DNA of 64,000 nucleotides, taken from the NCBI GenBank assembly GCA_902825965.1, contig CADEDA010000006.1, positions 20,709-84,708 of the forward strand, given 5' to 3'. The notes under the pieces are model-generated. The model worked only from the letters and a program-made list of their open reading frames with translations, made no database searches and had not been told where the DNA came from. This DNA comes from an uncultured Gemmatimonadota bacterium. GTDB lineage: Bacteria; Gemmatimonadota; Gemmatimonadetes; Gemmatimonadales; Gemmatimonadaceae. Each line of letters opens with the position of its first letter. Within the stretch, counting starts at the first letter, position 1. Positions 1-8,193 of this stretch are shown here, in pieces. Position numbers and translations under genes: made by a program.

Positions 1-488
1 TGCCGATGGGCGAGCTGCGTGATGGCGTGGATGTCGGTGAGCGCGCCGGTGCTGGTCTCGGAGTGGACGACGGTCACCGCCGCGAAGTGTGCTCCACCGA
101 ACCCGCCCTCCACCAGCACCTCCTCCACCTGTTCGAGGTGCGCGGTGTCACCCAAGGGCACGGAGAGCACGCGCGTTGAGCGGTCGCAGGCCTGGGCGAT
201 GCGGGCGAAGCGCTCCGAGAACGCGCCGTTCACCAAGGCGAGGATCGGGCCCTCCGGCGCGCCCCGGATCGCCATCTCCATCGCGCCGGTGGCCGAGCAG
301 CTCATCAGGTAGACCGGGCGGTGCGTCCGGAACACCTGCTGCAGCCCGCTGCAGATCCGCGCATGCAGCGCCTCGTACGCGGAACTGCGGTGCGGCAGCA
401 TGGGCTGCAGCATCGCCTCGAGCACCTCGTGGCGGACCTCGGTGGGCCCTGGCAGGAAGAACGTGCCGAAACGCGATGTCGGAGTCAT
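1..488 (-). CDS. Class V aminotransferase (PLP), N-terminal part, runs off left edge
   Basis: The reverse strand from an ATG at 488 gives 162 uninterrupted codons running off the window. The start MTPTSRFGTFFLPGPTEVR, followed by LPHRS and by SCSATGAMEMAI, is typical of the alanine/serine-glyoxylate (serine-pyruvate) aminotransferase branch of fold-type I PLP enzymes, where the PGPT motif opens the protein and the SATGAMEM segment lies near the cofactor phosphate. The PLP-binding lysine lies outside the window. Such enzymes move an amino group from serine or alanine to glyoxylate or pyruvate in the cytoplasm; the exact substrate cannot be told from this fragment. It is divergent from the ABC exporter at 639. 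Confidence 0.82.
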   Translation of the reverse strand, partial: MTPTSRFGTFFLPGPTEVRHEVLEAMLQPMLPHRSSAYEALHARICSGLQQVFRTHRPVYLMSCSATGAMEMAIRGAPEGPILALVNGAFSERFARIAQACDRSTRVLSVPLGDTAHLEQVEEVLVEGGFGGAHFAAVTVVHSETSTGALTDIHAITQLAHR

Positions 489-638
489 GTCGAGGAACGG
501 TGGAGCCCGCGCGCCCGAGGCAGGTGGTCGGCGTGTCTGCGACCGGCCGCCAGAAGGACGAGGAGTTGTACAAACATAGTATGGACAGCCCTCGGGGCGC
601 CCGTTGCCGCGCGTGCCGCGCGAGCTTTAGCGTTCATC

Positions 639-1610
639 ATGGCCTCATCCTCGGCGTTCCTCGACGTCGCCCGTGTGCACAAACGCTTCGCGCGCGTGCA
701 CGCGGTCGCCGACATCTCCCTCGCGGTCGCCCCCGGGGAGATCTTCGCGCTGCTCGGCCCCAACGGCGCCGGCAAGTCCACGCTGCTGCGCATGCTCGTC
801 GGCATCACGCGCCCCGATGAGGGGCGCATCCAGTGGCCGACGATGCCTGGCGGACAGCTGCCCGGCGTGCAGTTGGGCTACCTGCCGGAGGACCGTGGGC
901 TCTATCAGGACATGCCGCTGATCGCGGTGCTGACCTACTTCGGGTCCCTGCGTGGCCTCGCGCCTCGGGACGCGCAGCAGGCCGGCGAACGTTGGCTCGA
1001 CCGCCTCGAGCTGCTGCCGCGCGCCAAGGACAAGGTCGGGTCGCTGTCCAAGGGCAATCAGCAGAAGGTGCAGTTCGCGGCCGCCGTGCTGCATCGTCCA
1101 CGCTGCGCGATCCTCGACGAACCGTTCAGCGGGCTCGATCCGCTCAACCAGGAGCTGTTCCTCGGCCTCGTCCGCGACCTGCGCGCGGAGGGGACCACGG
1201 TGATCCTCAGTGCGCACCAGATGTCGCTGGTGGAACGCCTCGCGGACCGCGTGTTCGTGATGCAGCATGGGCGCGAGGTCCTTGCCGGCACCATGCCGGA
1301 GATCCGCGAGCGTTGGGGGACCGGCGTGCGCCTCATCCTCACGGTGGACGGCACCGCCGCCGGTGTCGGCAGCCAGACCGAGGCCCTCGCGGCGATCGCG
1401 GCGCATCCGGCGGTGGTCGGCGTGTCCCGCGGTGAGGATGCGGCGGTGGTGATCGCCCTGGCCCGCGGGCAGCATGTCGGGGACCTCATGGCGCTCTGTG
1501 CGAGTCGCCTGAGCATCGTGAGTGTCCGCACCGAACAACCCTCGCTGCACGACGTCTACATCGACGTGGTGGGCACCGCCGCCCCTGCGACGCCCGCGGA
1601 GGCCGCATGA
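639..1610 (+). CDS. ABC-2 type exporter, ATP-binding subunit (NatA-like)
   Basis: 323 residues. Walker A GPNGAGKST at residues 40-48, signature LSKGNQQ at 136-142 (the SKGN form seen in NatA-type exporters), Walker B ending LDEP around residue 160 and an H-loop SAHQ further on. A C-terminal region of about 90 residues follows, as in the DUF4162-bearing NatA/YhaQ group. It should energise the permease that begins inside its stop codon (ATGA overlap at 1607-1610), so the two are translationally coupled. The ATG at 639 was chosen because the ABC fold starts at once after it; there is no clear Shine-Dalgarno sequence. The substrate is unknown; sodium, drugs or lipids are all possible for this family. 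Confidence 0.85.
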   Translation: MASSSAFLDVARVHKRFARVHAVADISLAVAPGEIFALLGPNGAGKSTLLRMLVGITRPDEGRIQWPTMPGGQLPGVQLGYLPEDRGLYQDMPLIAVLTYFGSLRGLAPRDAQQAGERWLDRLELLPRAKDKVGSLSKGNQQKVQFAAAVLHRPRCAILDEPFSGLDPLNQELFLGLVRDLRAEGTTVILSAHQMSLVERLADRVFVMQHGREVLAGTMPEIRERWGTGVRLILTVDGTAAGVGSQTEALAAIAAHPAVVGVSRGEDAAVVIALARGQHVGDLMALCASRLSIVSVRTEQPSLHDVYIDVVGTAAPATPAEAA

Positions 1611-2806
1611 CCCGTGCCCAGCAGGTCCGCATCATCGCGTGGTGGGAGTTCAATCGCTTCGTGAAGTGGCGCCAGCAGTTCATCGGCATCGCCGTCATGC
1701 TCGGCCTCAGCGCGATGATCGGCGGCGTCACCAAGCTGATCACCGGCGCGCGTGGCAAGCAGGTGGAGGTCGCGGTGGTGGGGGCCGCGACGCTTGGCTT
1801 CCCGCTGCCCGACGTGGACGGCGTGACGTGGCTCCCGGAGCGCTACGGCGACGCCGAGGCGCTGCGGGCAGCGGTCGCCGCCGATTCCGTGGGTGGTGGG
1901 TTGATCATCGCGGCCGATGGCGGCGGCGAAGTGCTGGTGCGGCGCAAGTCGGCATGGACGACCCGGGTCGCCCCCGCCTTCACGCTGGCGCACCAGGCCG
2001 CAGCCTTCGGGCAGCTCCCACTCTCGGCGGAGCAGCGTCGCGCATTGGAGGCACCCTTCGCCGTGCGGATCACGGCCCTGGGCACCGGAGGTGGCGCGAG
2101 CGCCGGCAGCAGCCGGCTCTACGCCAACATCCTGCTCGGCATCGGCCTCGTGGTGCTGTTCAACGGATTCGCGTCGCTGTTCGTCGGCATCACGGGCGAG
2201 AAGCAGCAGCGCATCACGGAGCAGATGCTGTCGATGGTCTCGCCACAGTCCTGGATCGACGGGAAGATCCTCGGGCTCGCTGCCGCCGCCGTCGTCGGCA
2301 CGGTGATGATGGTCGCCACGGCTCTGGTCGCGTTCCTGATGCTTCCGCGCATCTTCGGAGGCTCCGTCCCTACCCTGCCGCCGCCGCCCACCGAGCTCGG
2401 ACTCCTCGCGATGATCGCCCTCGTGACCCTGCTCGGCACCGCCATGTGGTTCGCATTCATGGCGGCCATCGCCGCGACCATCGACGACCCGAACTCGTCC
2501 CCGCGCGGCGCGATGCTGATGATCCCGGTGCTGCCGACGACACTCGCCTTCGTGCTGGTGTCGCGCGCCGAGTCCACGGTGGCGCAGGTGCTCGCGATCT
2601 TCCCGCTGACGTCAATGGCGGTATTGCCGGTGCGGCTGCTCTCGACGGCGGTGCCGTGGTGGGAGCCTGCGCTGGCGATCGCCCTGCTGGCGGCCTCGGT
2701 GTGGGCGTTCCGGCGCGCGGCAGGAAAGATCTTCGCCGCCGGCGTGCTCCTGTACGGCAAGGAGCCGACGCTGGCGGAGACGTTGCGCTGGGCGCGCGAA
2801 GCCTAG
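1607..2806 (+). CDS. ABC-2 type exporter, permease subunit (NatB-like)
   Basis: 399 residues with one N-terminal membrane segment (about 23-48), an extracytoplasmic domain of about 120 residues, then five or six hydrophobic segments from about residue 172 to the end. This is the layout of NatB/YhaP-type ABC-2 permeases. It overlaps the ATPase gene by 4 nt, so together they make a two-gene exporter. The stop lies 14 nt from the convergent GNAT gene. Family membership rests on topology and pairing with the NatA-like ATPase, not on a diagnostic motif. The transported substrate cannot be read from the sequence. Confidence 0.8.
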   Translation: MTRAQQVRIIAWWEFNRFVKWRQQFIGIAVMLGLSAMIGGVTKLITGARGKQVEVAVVGAATLGFPLPDVDGVTWLPERYGDAEALRAAVAADSVGGGLIIAADGGGEVLVRRKSAWTTRVAPAFTLAHQAAAFGQLPLSAEQRRALEAPFAVRITALGTGGGASAGSSRLYANILLGIGLVVLFNGFASLFVGITGEKQQRITEQMLSMVSPQSWIDGKILGLAAAAVVGTVMMVATALVAFLMLPRIFGGSVPTLPPPPTELGLLAMIALVTLLGTAMWFAFMAAIAATIDDPNSSPRGAMLMIPVLPTTLAFVLVSRAESTVAQVLAIFPLTSMAVLPVRLLSTAVPWWEPALAIALLAASVWAFRRAAGKIFAAGVLLYGKEPTLAETLRWAREA

Positions 2807-2820
2807 GCTCCCACTCGGGA

Positions 2821-3639
2821 TCAGGCGCGGAACGGATTCCGCTCCCACTTGGTGCGCTGGTAGGCGACGCGGAACCCCGCGCGCTCGGCATTGCGCTGTG
2901 ACCCACTGTCGGGTGCCGTCACCACCATCGCGAGGTTGGCCCCGTGCGCTGCCGCGAACCGCAACCGCGCGTCCAGCAGCGCCCGCTGGGCGCCGCGACC
3001 CCGCGCGGTCGGCACCGTGCTCGCCCCGGCGAGCAACGCCACGTTGCTGGCCAGACTCAGCGCAGCGGCCGCGATCGGCTCGCCGGCAAGCTCCGCGAGA
3101 AAGCAGTGCGCCCCGCGGGCCGCAGCGATCATGCGTCCCATCTGTTCGACGAAGGCACTGAGCCCGTCCCCTTCGCTCTTCCATCCGGCCGCCGACACCC
3201 GCGCCCAGTGCTCCGACTCGTGCTCGCGGATCCGGCGCACGCTGATGCCGCTCGCCGAGCCCGGGAGCGCGGCCGCCGTCTCGCGGATGAGGACCACGGA
3301 CTGCTCGATGGGGACATAGCCGCGTGAGGGCAGCAACTGCGTCGTCTCCGCAGCGGCGTGTGCGGCGAGCTCATGCTGCGTGGCGGCACGGCGCGACTCG
3401 AAGAACACCTCCACCGCATCGAACTCCGCGGGACCGAATCGGCCGAACATGCCCACCCCGAACGTCTGGGTCAGCGGTGAGCCGACGCCGTCGAACATGG
3501 CGTAGGCGCCGGCGACCTCGGTCCAGGTCGCACCCACACCGGGCTCCACCTGGGCACGGGCTTCGACGTAGGCCGCATTCGTCGCGCCCTCCGCGCGTTC
3601 CAGCCGCTGGGCCAGCAGCCGATCGATCGTCGTCATCAT
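2821..3639 (-). CDS. GNAT-family N-acetyltransferase
   Basis: 272 residues from the ATG at 3639 (a second ATG follows at once; a GTG at 3672 would add 11 residues). The C-terminal half has the GNAT core: the segment around ASTVPTARGRGAQRALL carries the acetyl-CoA pyrophosphate loop (R-x-x-G-x-G/A type, here ARGRGAQ), followed by an N-x-x-x-x-x-x-AGF-like end (ERAGFRVAYQR). The N-terminal half of about 120 residues is less conserved and may be a second, degenerate GNAT fold. Substrate unknown. Convergent with the ABC permease and divergent from the large regulator at 3813. Confidence 0.72.
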   Translation of the reverse strand: MMTTIDRLLAQRLERAEGATNAAYVEARAQVEPGVGATWTEVAGAYAMFDGVGSPLTQTFGVGMFGRFGPAEFDAVEVFFESRRAATQHELAAHAAAETTQLLPSRGYVPIEQSVVLIRETAAALPGSASGISVRRIREHESEHWARVSAAGWKSEGDGLSAFVEQMGRMIAAARGAHCFLAELAGEPIAAAALSLASNVALLAGASTVPTARGRGAQRALLDARLRFAAAHGANLAMVVTAPDSGSQRNAERAGFRVAYQRTKWERNPFRA

Positions 3640-3812
3640 CCGAGCGGGAAACGGAACACTTCGCCGGTCCACGAATCCGCAGCACCCCGGCGTCGGTCAT
3701 GGCCGCTCAAGGTACTCCCGGGACAGGGGACGCGCAGCCGTGCCGCGCATGGTGCTTCCCATTCCCTGCGCCGGAGGATAACTCTTGTCGTCCGTACTCC
3801 CCTTCGCACGCG

Positions 3813-6800
3813 ATGACCGACGCCAGTACGACTGCCCCGCCGCAGTTCTTCACCGACGGTCACGCGGTTCCCGCGGCAGTCTCCTCGTTCATCGGACGGG
3901 CGGCGGAGCTCGCAGAGCTCGTCGAAGCGCTCGACGCGCGTCGGCTTGTCACCCTCGTGGGTCCCGGCGGCGCCGGCAAGACGCGCCTCGCGCGCGAGGT
4001 CGCCGAACGGCGCGCCACCCGCGGCGACTCGGTTCGCTGGGTCGAACTCGCCCCCATCCGTGCCGGCATCGCGGACCGCGCCGAGGTGGGCGCTGAGGTC
4101 GGTGCTGAGGTCGGCGCCGCGCTCGCGGCGGTGCTCGATGTCAACGCCGGGGTGGGACGCGATCTCACGGAGGCGCTCGTTGAGGCGGTCCGTGGCCGCG
4201 GGCTGCTCCTCGTGTTCGACAACTGCGAGCATGTCATCGACGCGGCGGCGACCCTCATCGCCACGCTGCTCCGGCGCGCCAGCGATGTGAGCATCCTCGC
4301 CACGAGCCGCGAGCCCCTCGCGATCGACGGTGAGGTCGCCTGGCTCGTCCCGCCGCTCAGCCTGCCGGTGCGCCCTGCGGCCGCGCAGCCGCTGCGCGCC
4401 CTGGACGTCGCCGCTGCCGACGCCATCCGGTTGTTCGTCGACCGCGCGCACGCGGTCACGCCGCGTTTCGCCCTCACCGACGCCAACGCGGCGGCCGTTG
4501 CGGGCATCTGCGCGCGGCTCGACGGCCTGCCGCTCGCGATCGAGTTGGCCGCCGCCATGGTCGCGGCGCTCGATGTCGAAACGCTCGTCACGCGACTCGA
4601 TGACGCGGTCGGCCTCCTCTCGCGTTCCCGCCGCGGCACCGAGGACCGGCACCGCACCCTCCGCGCCGTGCTCGACTGGAGCTACGACCTGCTGGCGGAC
4701 CCGGAGCGCCAGCTGCTGCGTCGCCTTGCCGTGTTCCGCGGCGCGATCCCGCTCGACGCCATCGAGTTCGTGTGCGGCTACGGTGACGTGGTGACCGCGC
4801 TCGGGCGGTTGGTCGAACACTCGCTGGTGGAGGTGCGCGACGACGACGGGGAGGCACGCTATCGTCTCCTCGAGACGGTGCGGCAATACGCTGCGGCGCT
4901 GCGGGCCGGCACCGCGGACGATGCGCGCACGCGTCGCCGGCACGCCGAGTGGGTCGCGCGCGAGGCCACGACCGCGGTCGACCTGTTCTTCAGCCCGGCG
5001 CGCGGTCGCACGGTGCTGCGCTTCCGCGGCGTGATCGACGAGATCCGCACGGCACTCGCATGGGCGACGGACGAGGGCGGCGACATCGCGCTGGCGCTGC
5101 ACATCACCGGCGCCCTCGGCTGGTTCTGGATCTCCGGCGTCTCGTGGGACGAGGCGATCGCCCTCGTGGACCGCAGCCTCGCCGCTGCGGACGCCCAAGG
5201 CATCGCGGACGAGGCGCGGCCGGTACCCGAGCGCATCGCCCTCGGCCAGTCGTTCTATCCGCGCATCGGGCTGGCGTTCTTCGCGGGCGACCCCGCCCGC
5301 ATGCTCGCGCTCACGGGCCGCGCGTTGCTGCTCTGGGACTCGCTCGCCGCCACGCCGCTCGACCCGGCGCAGCGCCTCACCGCCGAGCGTGAGCGCGCAC
5401 TCGCCTACCAGCTGCGGAGCCTCGCGCTCGCCTTCACCGGCGCGCCCGAGGAGGCCCGCCGCACGGCGGCGCGCTGCGTGGCGACCGCCGAGGCGTCCGG
5501 AGACCGCTGGCTCTTCGCGGTCATGCGCATCCGTCGCGCCCTGGCCCTGCTCTACGTGGGCGACCACGCCGACGCCGCACGGGAGTACGCCGGCGGCGCC
5601 GAGGCACTCCGCGCGATGGGGGAGTCGTGGTTCCTCTCGCTCGCACTCGAAGGCATGGCCGTGAACGCGCTCATCGTCGGCGACCTGCCGCAGGCGATGC
5701 TGCACGGGGTGGACAGCATCGAAGTGCTGCGCGACGAACCCGACGCCTGGTTCGTCTCGCGTTCGCTCGACGCGCTGGCGACGATCATCGCCGCCGCCGC
5801 GGGCGGGCGCAGCGTGCTCGCCGGCGACGACGCGGCGGTCATCGCCGCGCAATGGCTCGGCACCGCGGAGGCGCTGCGGTTGCGCTGTGGCGCGGGCATC
5901 ATCGGCCCCGATGTGGAACGACACGAACAGACCACCGCCGCGCTGCGCACGCGACTCGGGACGACGCGATTCGCCGCGGAGGTCGAGACCGGCAGGACGC
6001 GGTCGCTCGAGGACGTGTTCACGACGTTGCCGGGGATGGCGGCCCGGCTGGGCGTCGCACCGGACGGCGCCACGGGGGAGTACCCTGCCGCCGCGGTGCC
6101 GGCGCCCGTGATCGGACCCCCGCGACTCGCGATCGACCTGTGCGGTCCGTTCGCGGTCCGACGCGACGGCGCATCGCTGGGGCCCGGCAGGCTGCCGAGC
6201 GGCAAGGCGCGCGAGATCCTCCTCTTCCTGCTCATCCACGAATCGTCGACGAAGGAGCAGATCGGACTCGCCATCTGGCCTGACGCCTCGCCCGCGCAGG
6301 TGAAGAACCTGTTCCACGTCGCCCTGCACGGATTGCGGCAGCAACTCGGCCCGGAGCGCTGGATCACCTTCGAACGCGGCGTGTACCGTGTCGACCGTGC
6401 GCCCGCACCCGGCGCGCAACTCGAGTGCGACCTCGACCTCGTGACCGCCGCCGCGACGCGCATCCGCCAGGCCGCGCGTCGTCGCGAACGCTGGAGTCCC
6501 GAGCGCTTGGACGCCGAGCACGCGGTGCTGGCCCGCGTGCACGGTGCACTCGCCGAAGGCAGCCCGGCGGGAGATTGGCTGGTGGCGGCCCAGGATCGCG
6601 TGCATCTGCTTTGGTGCGATGCCATGGAAGGTCTGGCGTCGCTCGAGCGCGTCGCCGAGCGGCACGCGGAGGTGGTCGCGCGCTGCGAGGCGCTGCTGGA
6701 ACGCGAGCCGTTCCGGGAGTCGGCGCTGCGGACCCTGCTGGAATCACTCGAGGCACTCGGCGAACCCGCTCGCGCCCTCAAGCGCTACGAGCGGTTCGAA

Positions 6801-6875
6801 CGCCTGCTGCGCGAGGAACTGCAGTCACGACCGGCGGCGGAGAGCCGGGTGATCGCCGAGCGCTTGCGACGGTAA
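3813..6875 (+). CDS. Large STAND-ATPase transcriptional regulator with C-terminal SARP (wHTH+BTAD) module
   Basis: 1020 residues from the ATG at 3813. An N-terminal NB-ARC/STAND ATPase has Walker A GPGGAGKT at 50-57 and Walker B LLLVFDNCEH around 135. A helical middle of about 400 residues (roughly 350-760) probably holds TPR-like repeats. From about 770 an OmpR-like winged-helix domain (LCGPFAVRRDG, then LPSGKAREILLFLL and VKNLFHVALHGLRQQLG) leads into a bacterial transcriptional activator domain ending near 1018. In AfsR-type regulators the SARP module comes first; here it comes last, as the DNA-binding module does in MalT/LAL proteins. A 12-bp tandem repeat encodes an AEVG triplet at residues 90-101. 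It is predicted to be an ATP-switched activator; ligand and targets are unknown. Confidence 0.8.
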   Translation: MTDASTTAPPQFFTDGHAVPAAVSSFIGRAAELAELVEALDARRLVTLVGPGGAGKTRLAREVAERRATRGDSVRWVELAPIRAGIADRAEVGAEVGAEVGAALAAVLDVNAGVGRDLTEALVEAVRGRGLLLVFDNCEHVIDAAATLIATLLRRASDVSILATSREPLAIDGEVAWLVPPLSLPVRPAAAQPLRALDVAAADAIRLFVDRAHAVTPRFALTDANAAAVAGICARLDGLPLAIELAAAMVAALDVETLVTRLDDAVGLLSRSRRGTEDRHRTLRAVLDWSYDLLADPERQLLRRLAVFRGAIPLDAIEFVCGYGDVVTALGRLVEHSLVEVRDDDGEARYRLLETVRQYAAALRAGTADDARTRRRHAEWVAREATTAVDLFFSPARGRTVLRFRGVIDEIRTALAWATDEGGDIALALHITGALGWFWISGVSWDEAIALVDRSLAAADAQGIADEARPVPERIALGQSFYPRIGLAFFAGDPARMLALTGRALLLWDSLAATPLDPAQRLTAERERALAYQLRSLALAFTGAPEEARRTAARCVATAEASGDRWLFAVMRIRRALALLYVGDHADAAREYAGGAEALRAMGESWFLSLALEGMAVNALIVGDLPQAMLHGVDSIEVLRDEPDAWFVSRSLDALATIIAAAAGGRSVLAGDDAAVIAAQWLGTAEALRLRCGAGIIGPDVERHEQTTAALRTRLGTTRFAAEVETGRTRSLEDVFTTLPGMAARLGVAPDGATGEYPAAAVPAPVIGPPRLAIDLCGPFAVRRDGASLGPGRLPSGKAREILLFLLIHESSTKEQIGLAIWPDASPAQVKNLFHVALHGLRQQLGPERWITFERGVYRVDRAPAPGAQLECDLDLVTAAATRIRQAARRRERWSPERLDAEHAVLARVHGALAEGSPAGDWLVAAQDRVHLLWCDAMEGLASLERVAERHAEVVARCEALLEREPFRESALRTLLESLEALGEPARALKRYERFERLLREELQSRPAAESRVIAERLRR
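4080..4115 (+). repeat. Three tandem 12-bp units encoding AEVG-AEVG-AEVG
   Basis: Three consecutive near-identical 12-bp units (GCCGAGGTGGGC, GCTGAGGTCGGT, GCTGAGGTCGGC) lie in the ATPase domain of the large regulator, between the strand after Walker A and the next helix. The repeat keeps the frame, so copy-number change would add or remove four residues. Confidence 0.85.
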
Positions 6876-6891
6876 CCGGCGCCTCCCCAGA

Positions 6892-7317
6892 TCAGCGACG
6901 ATCGGCTGACCACGGCGGGGGCGACTTCCGCCCGCCGGCGCTCGCCGCGGCGGCGAGGAGCCGGCGGAACGTCGGACACTCAAGGTGACTCGCCGCCCCA
7001 CAGCGCGCCGCATGGCGCAGCCCGTCGCGCATCGACGTGAGCTGTCGGATGCGCAGGTCCAGTTCATCCGCGCGACGATCGAGGAGCGCTCGGTCGATGC
7101 GCGGCGGACCTTCACCCGAGAGCATCTCGGCGATCTCCGCGAGGGCGAGCCCGGCCGCCCGCCCGAGGGCGATGAGCGAGAGACGTTCGAGGACGTCCGG
7201 CGCGAACGTCCGCCGGGCCCCGACGCGACCGGTCGATCGGAGCAGCCCCTTCGCTTCGTAGAAGCGCAGCGCTGACGCGCGCACGCCGGACAACCGCGCG
7301 ACCTCTGCGATATCCAC
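6892..7317 (-). CDS. MerR-family transcriptional regulator
   Basis: 141 residues from a GTG at 7317 with a purine-rich stretch upstream. The N-terminus (DIAEVARLSGVRASALRFYEA) is the MerR helix-turn-helix, followed by a wing and a dimerisation helix. The C-terminus holds two cysteines in an RCGAASHLECPTF context, a pattern I recall from MerR regulators paired with DUF2938 genes; these cysteines are candidates for metal or redox sensing. It lacks the four-cysteine cluster of SoxR. It diverges from the DUF2938 gene across a 105-bp region that carries a MerR-type promoter, which strongly suggests it controls that pair and itself. Confidence 0.85.
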   Translation of the reverse strand: MDIAEVARLSGVRASALRFYEAKGLLRSTGRVGARRTFAPDVLERLSLIALGRAAGLALAEIAEMLSGEGPPRIDRALLDRRADELDLRIRQLTSMRDGLRHAARCGAASHLECPTFRRLLAAAASAGGRKSPPPWSADRR

Positions 7318-7327
7318 CCTCGCCCCC

Positions 7328-7358
7328 TTGACCTCAAGTCGACTTCACGTTGTAGACT
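7328..7358 (+). promoter_or_regulatory. MerR-type promoter with 19-bp spacer and SoxR-box-like dyad
   Basis: TTGACC at 7328-7333 and TAGACT at 7353-7358 are separated by 19 bp, the overlong spacer typical of MerR-activated promoters. The spacer holds the imperfect dyad CCTCAAGTCGACTTCACG (7332-7349), which resembles the SoxR operator CCTCAAGTTAACTTGAGG. It points at the DUF2938 gene and lies just upstream of the divergent merR-type gene. Confidence 0.72.
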
Positions 7359-7422
7359 GGCTCGCGTACCACCGACGCAGCGACTGGTGCGTCAACCGAC
7401 ACCGCGACCGACGGAGCACCGC

Positions 7423-7938
7423 GTGACCCACTGGACAGCCTGGACACACTGGACACACATCGCCACCATCGGCGCCGTGGCCACCGGCACCATGGACCTC
7501 TGGGGCTACGCACGCGCGCCCATCTTCGGTCTCCCGCGCGCCGACTACCGCCTCATCGGACGCTGGTTCGCGTACCTGCTGCGTGGACGGTTCGTACACC
7601 CCGCCATCGCGGCGTCAGCCCCCCTTCCGTACGAGCACGCGATCGGCTGGATGGCCCACTATGGCGTCGGCTTCACGTTCGCGGCACTGATGGTCCACGT
7701 CGGCGGCGCCACCTGGCTCGCCACACCGACCGTGGGCCCGGCACTCACGCTCGGACTGCTCACCGTCCTCGCCCCATTCCTCGTGCTGCAGCCGGGCATG
7801 GGCGCTGGCATCGCCGGATCGCGCACGCCCAATCCACGCGTCGTGCGCCTGCAGAGCATCCTCACCCACCTCGTCTTCGGATTCGGACTCTACCTCGGCG
7901 CGCAGATCGCCGCCGCGGTGCTCCCGGTCGGCGCTTGA
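7423..7938 (+). CDS. DUF2938 family membrane protein
   Basis: 171 residues from GTG 7423, chosen because GGAG at 7413-7416 sits 6 nt upstream; an upstream GTG at 7387 has no such site. Four hydrophobic segments (about residues 10-30, 70-90, 100-125 and 140-165) predict an inner-membrane protein. The N-terminal repeat of Thr-Trp/His-Trp (THWTAWTHWTHIA) comes from a short repeated TGGACA-type sequence. The overall pattern (TGTMDLW near the start, LQPGMGAGIAGSRTPNP, and an Arg-Leu-containing last helix) is that of DUF2938, whose function is unknown. It is followed after 30 nt by a DUF2798 gene and preceded by the MerR-type promoter, so the two are a predicted stress-inducible operon. Confidence 0.78.
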   Translation: MTHWTAWTHWTHIATIGAVATGTMDLWGYARAPIFGLPRADYRLIGRWFAYLLRGRFVHPAIAASAPLPYEHAIGWMAHYGVGFTFAALMVHVGGATWLATPTVGPALTLGLLTVLAPFLVLQPGMGAGIAGSRTPNPRVVRLQSILTHLVFGFGLYLGAQIAAAVLPVGA

Positions 7939-7968
7939 GCGCCGACGCCACCTCCATCCCACACGCCC

Positions 7969-8193
7969 ATGCGCATTCCCGCCCGGTTCGCCCCACTCGT
8001 CTTCAGTGCCCTGCTGTCCGCCATCATGGTCGCCATCGTCTCCGGCTTCGTGCAGTTCACGGCCCAGGGCTGGCATCAGGGATTCGTCAGCACCTGGCTG
8101 CGCAACTGCGCGACGACTTGGCCGGTGGCATTCCCCACCGTCGCCGTGGTCGCGCCGCTGGTGCGACGGGTGGTCGCGCGGGTCACGGTCTGA
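7969..8193 (+). CDS. DUF2798 family small membrane protein
   Basis: 74 residues with two hydrophobic helices (about 8-32 and 45-68). The start MRIPARFAPLVFSALLSAIMVAIVS and the TWPVAFPTVAVVAPLVRR stretch match the DUF2798 pattern. Function is unknown. It is probably co-transcribed with the DUF2938 gene 30 nt upstream under the MerR-type promoter. Its last 118 bases lie opposite the 3' end of the convergent DUF2306 gene. Confidence 0.72.
   Translation: MRIPARFAPLVFSALLSAIMVAIVSGFVQFTAQGWHQGFVSTWLRNCATTWPVAFPTVAVVAPLVRRVVARVTV

Noticed and set aside
563-585. AT-rich island TTGTACAAACATAGTATGG between the aminotransferase and the ABC gene, looked at as a promoter
   Set aside because: It has -10-like words on both strands, but no -35 at a sensible distance on either, so no promoter could be assigned.
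3636-6665. A 1009-codon reverse frame opposite the large regulator
   Set aside because: Shadow of the real gene. It has no recognisable domain, while the plus strand has clear NB-ARC and SARP motifs.
7423-7470. Repeated TGGACA-type motif giving THWTAWTHWTH, considered as a separate repeat element
   Set aside because: Too short and imperfect. It is noted only as part of the DUF2938 protein N-terminus.
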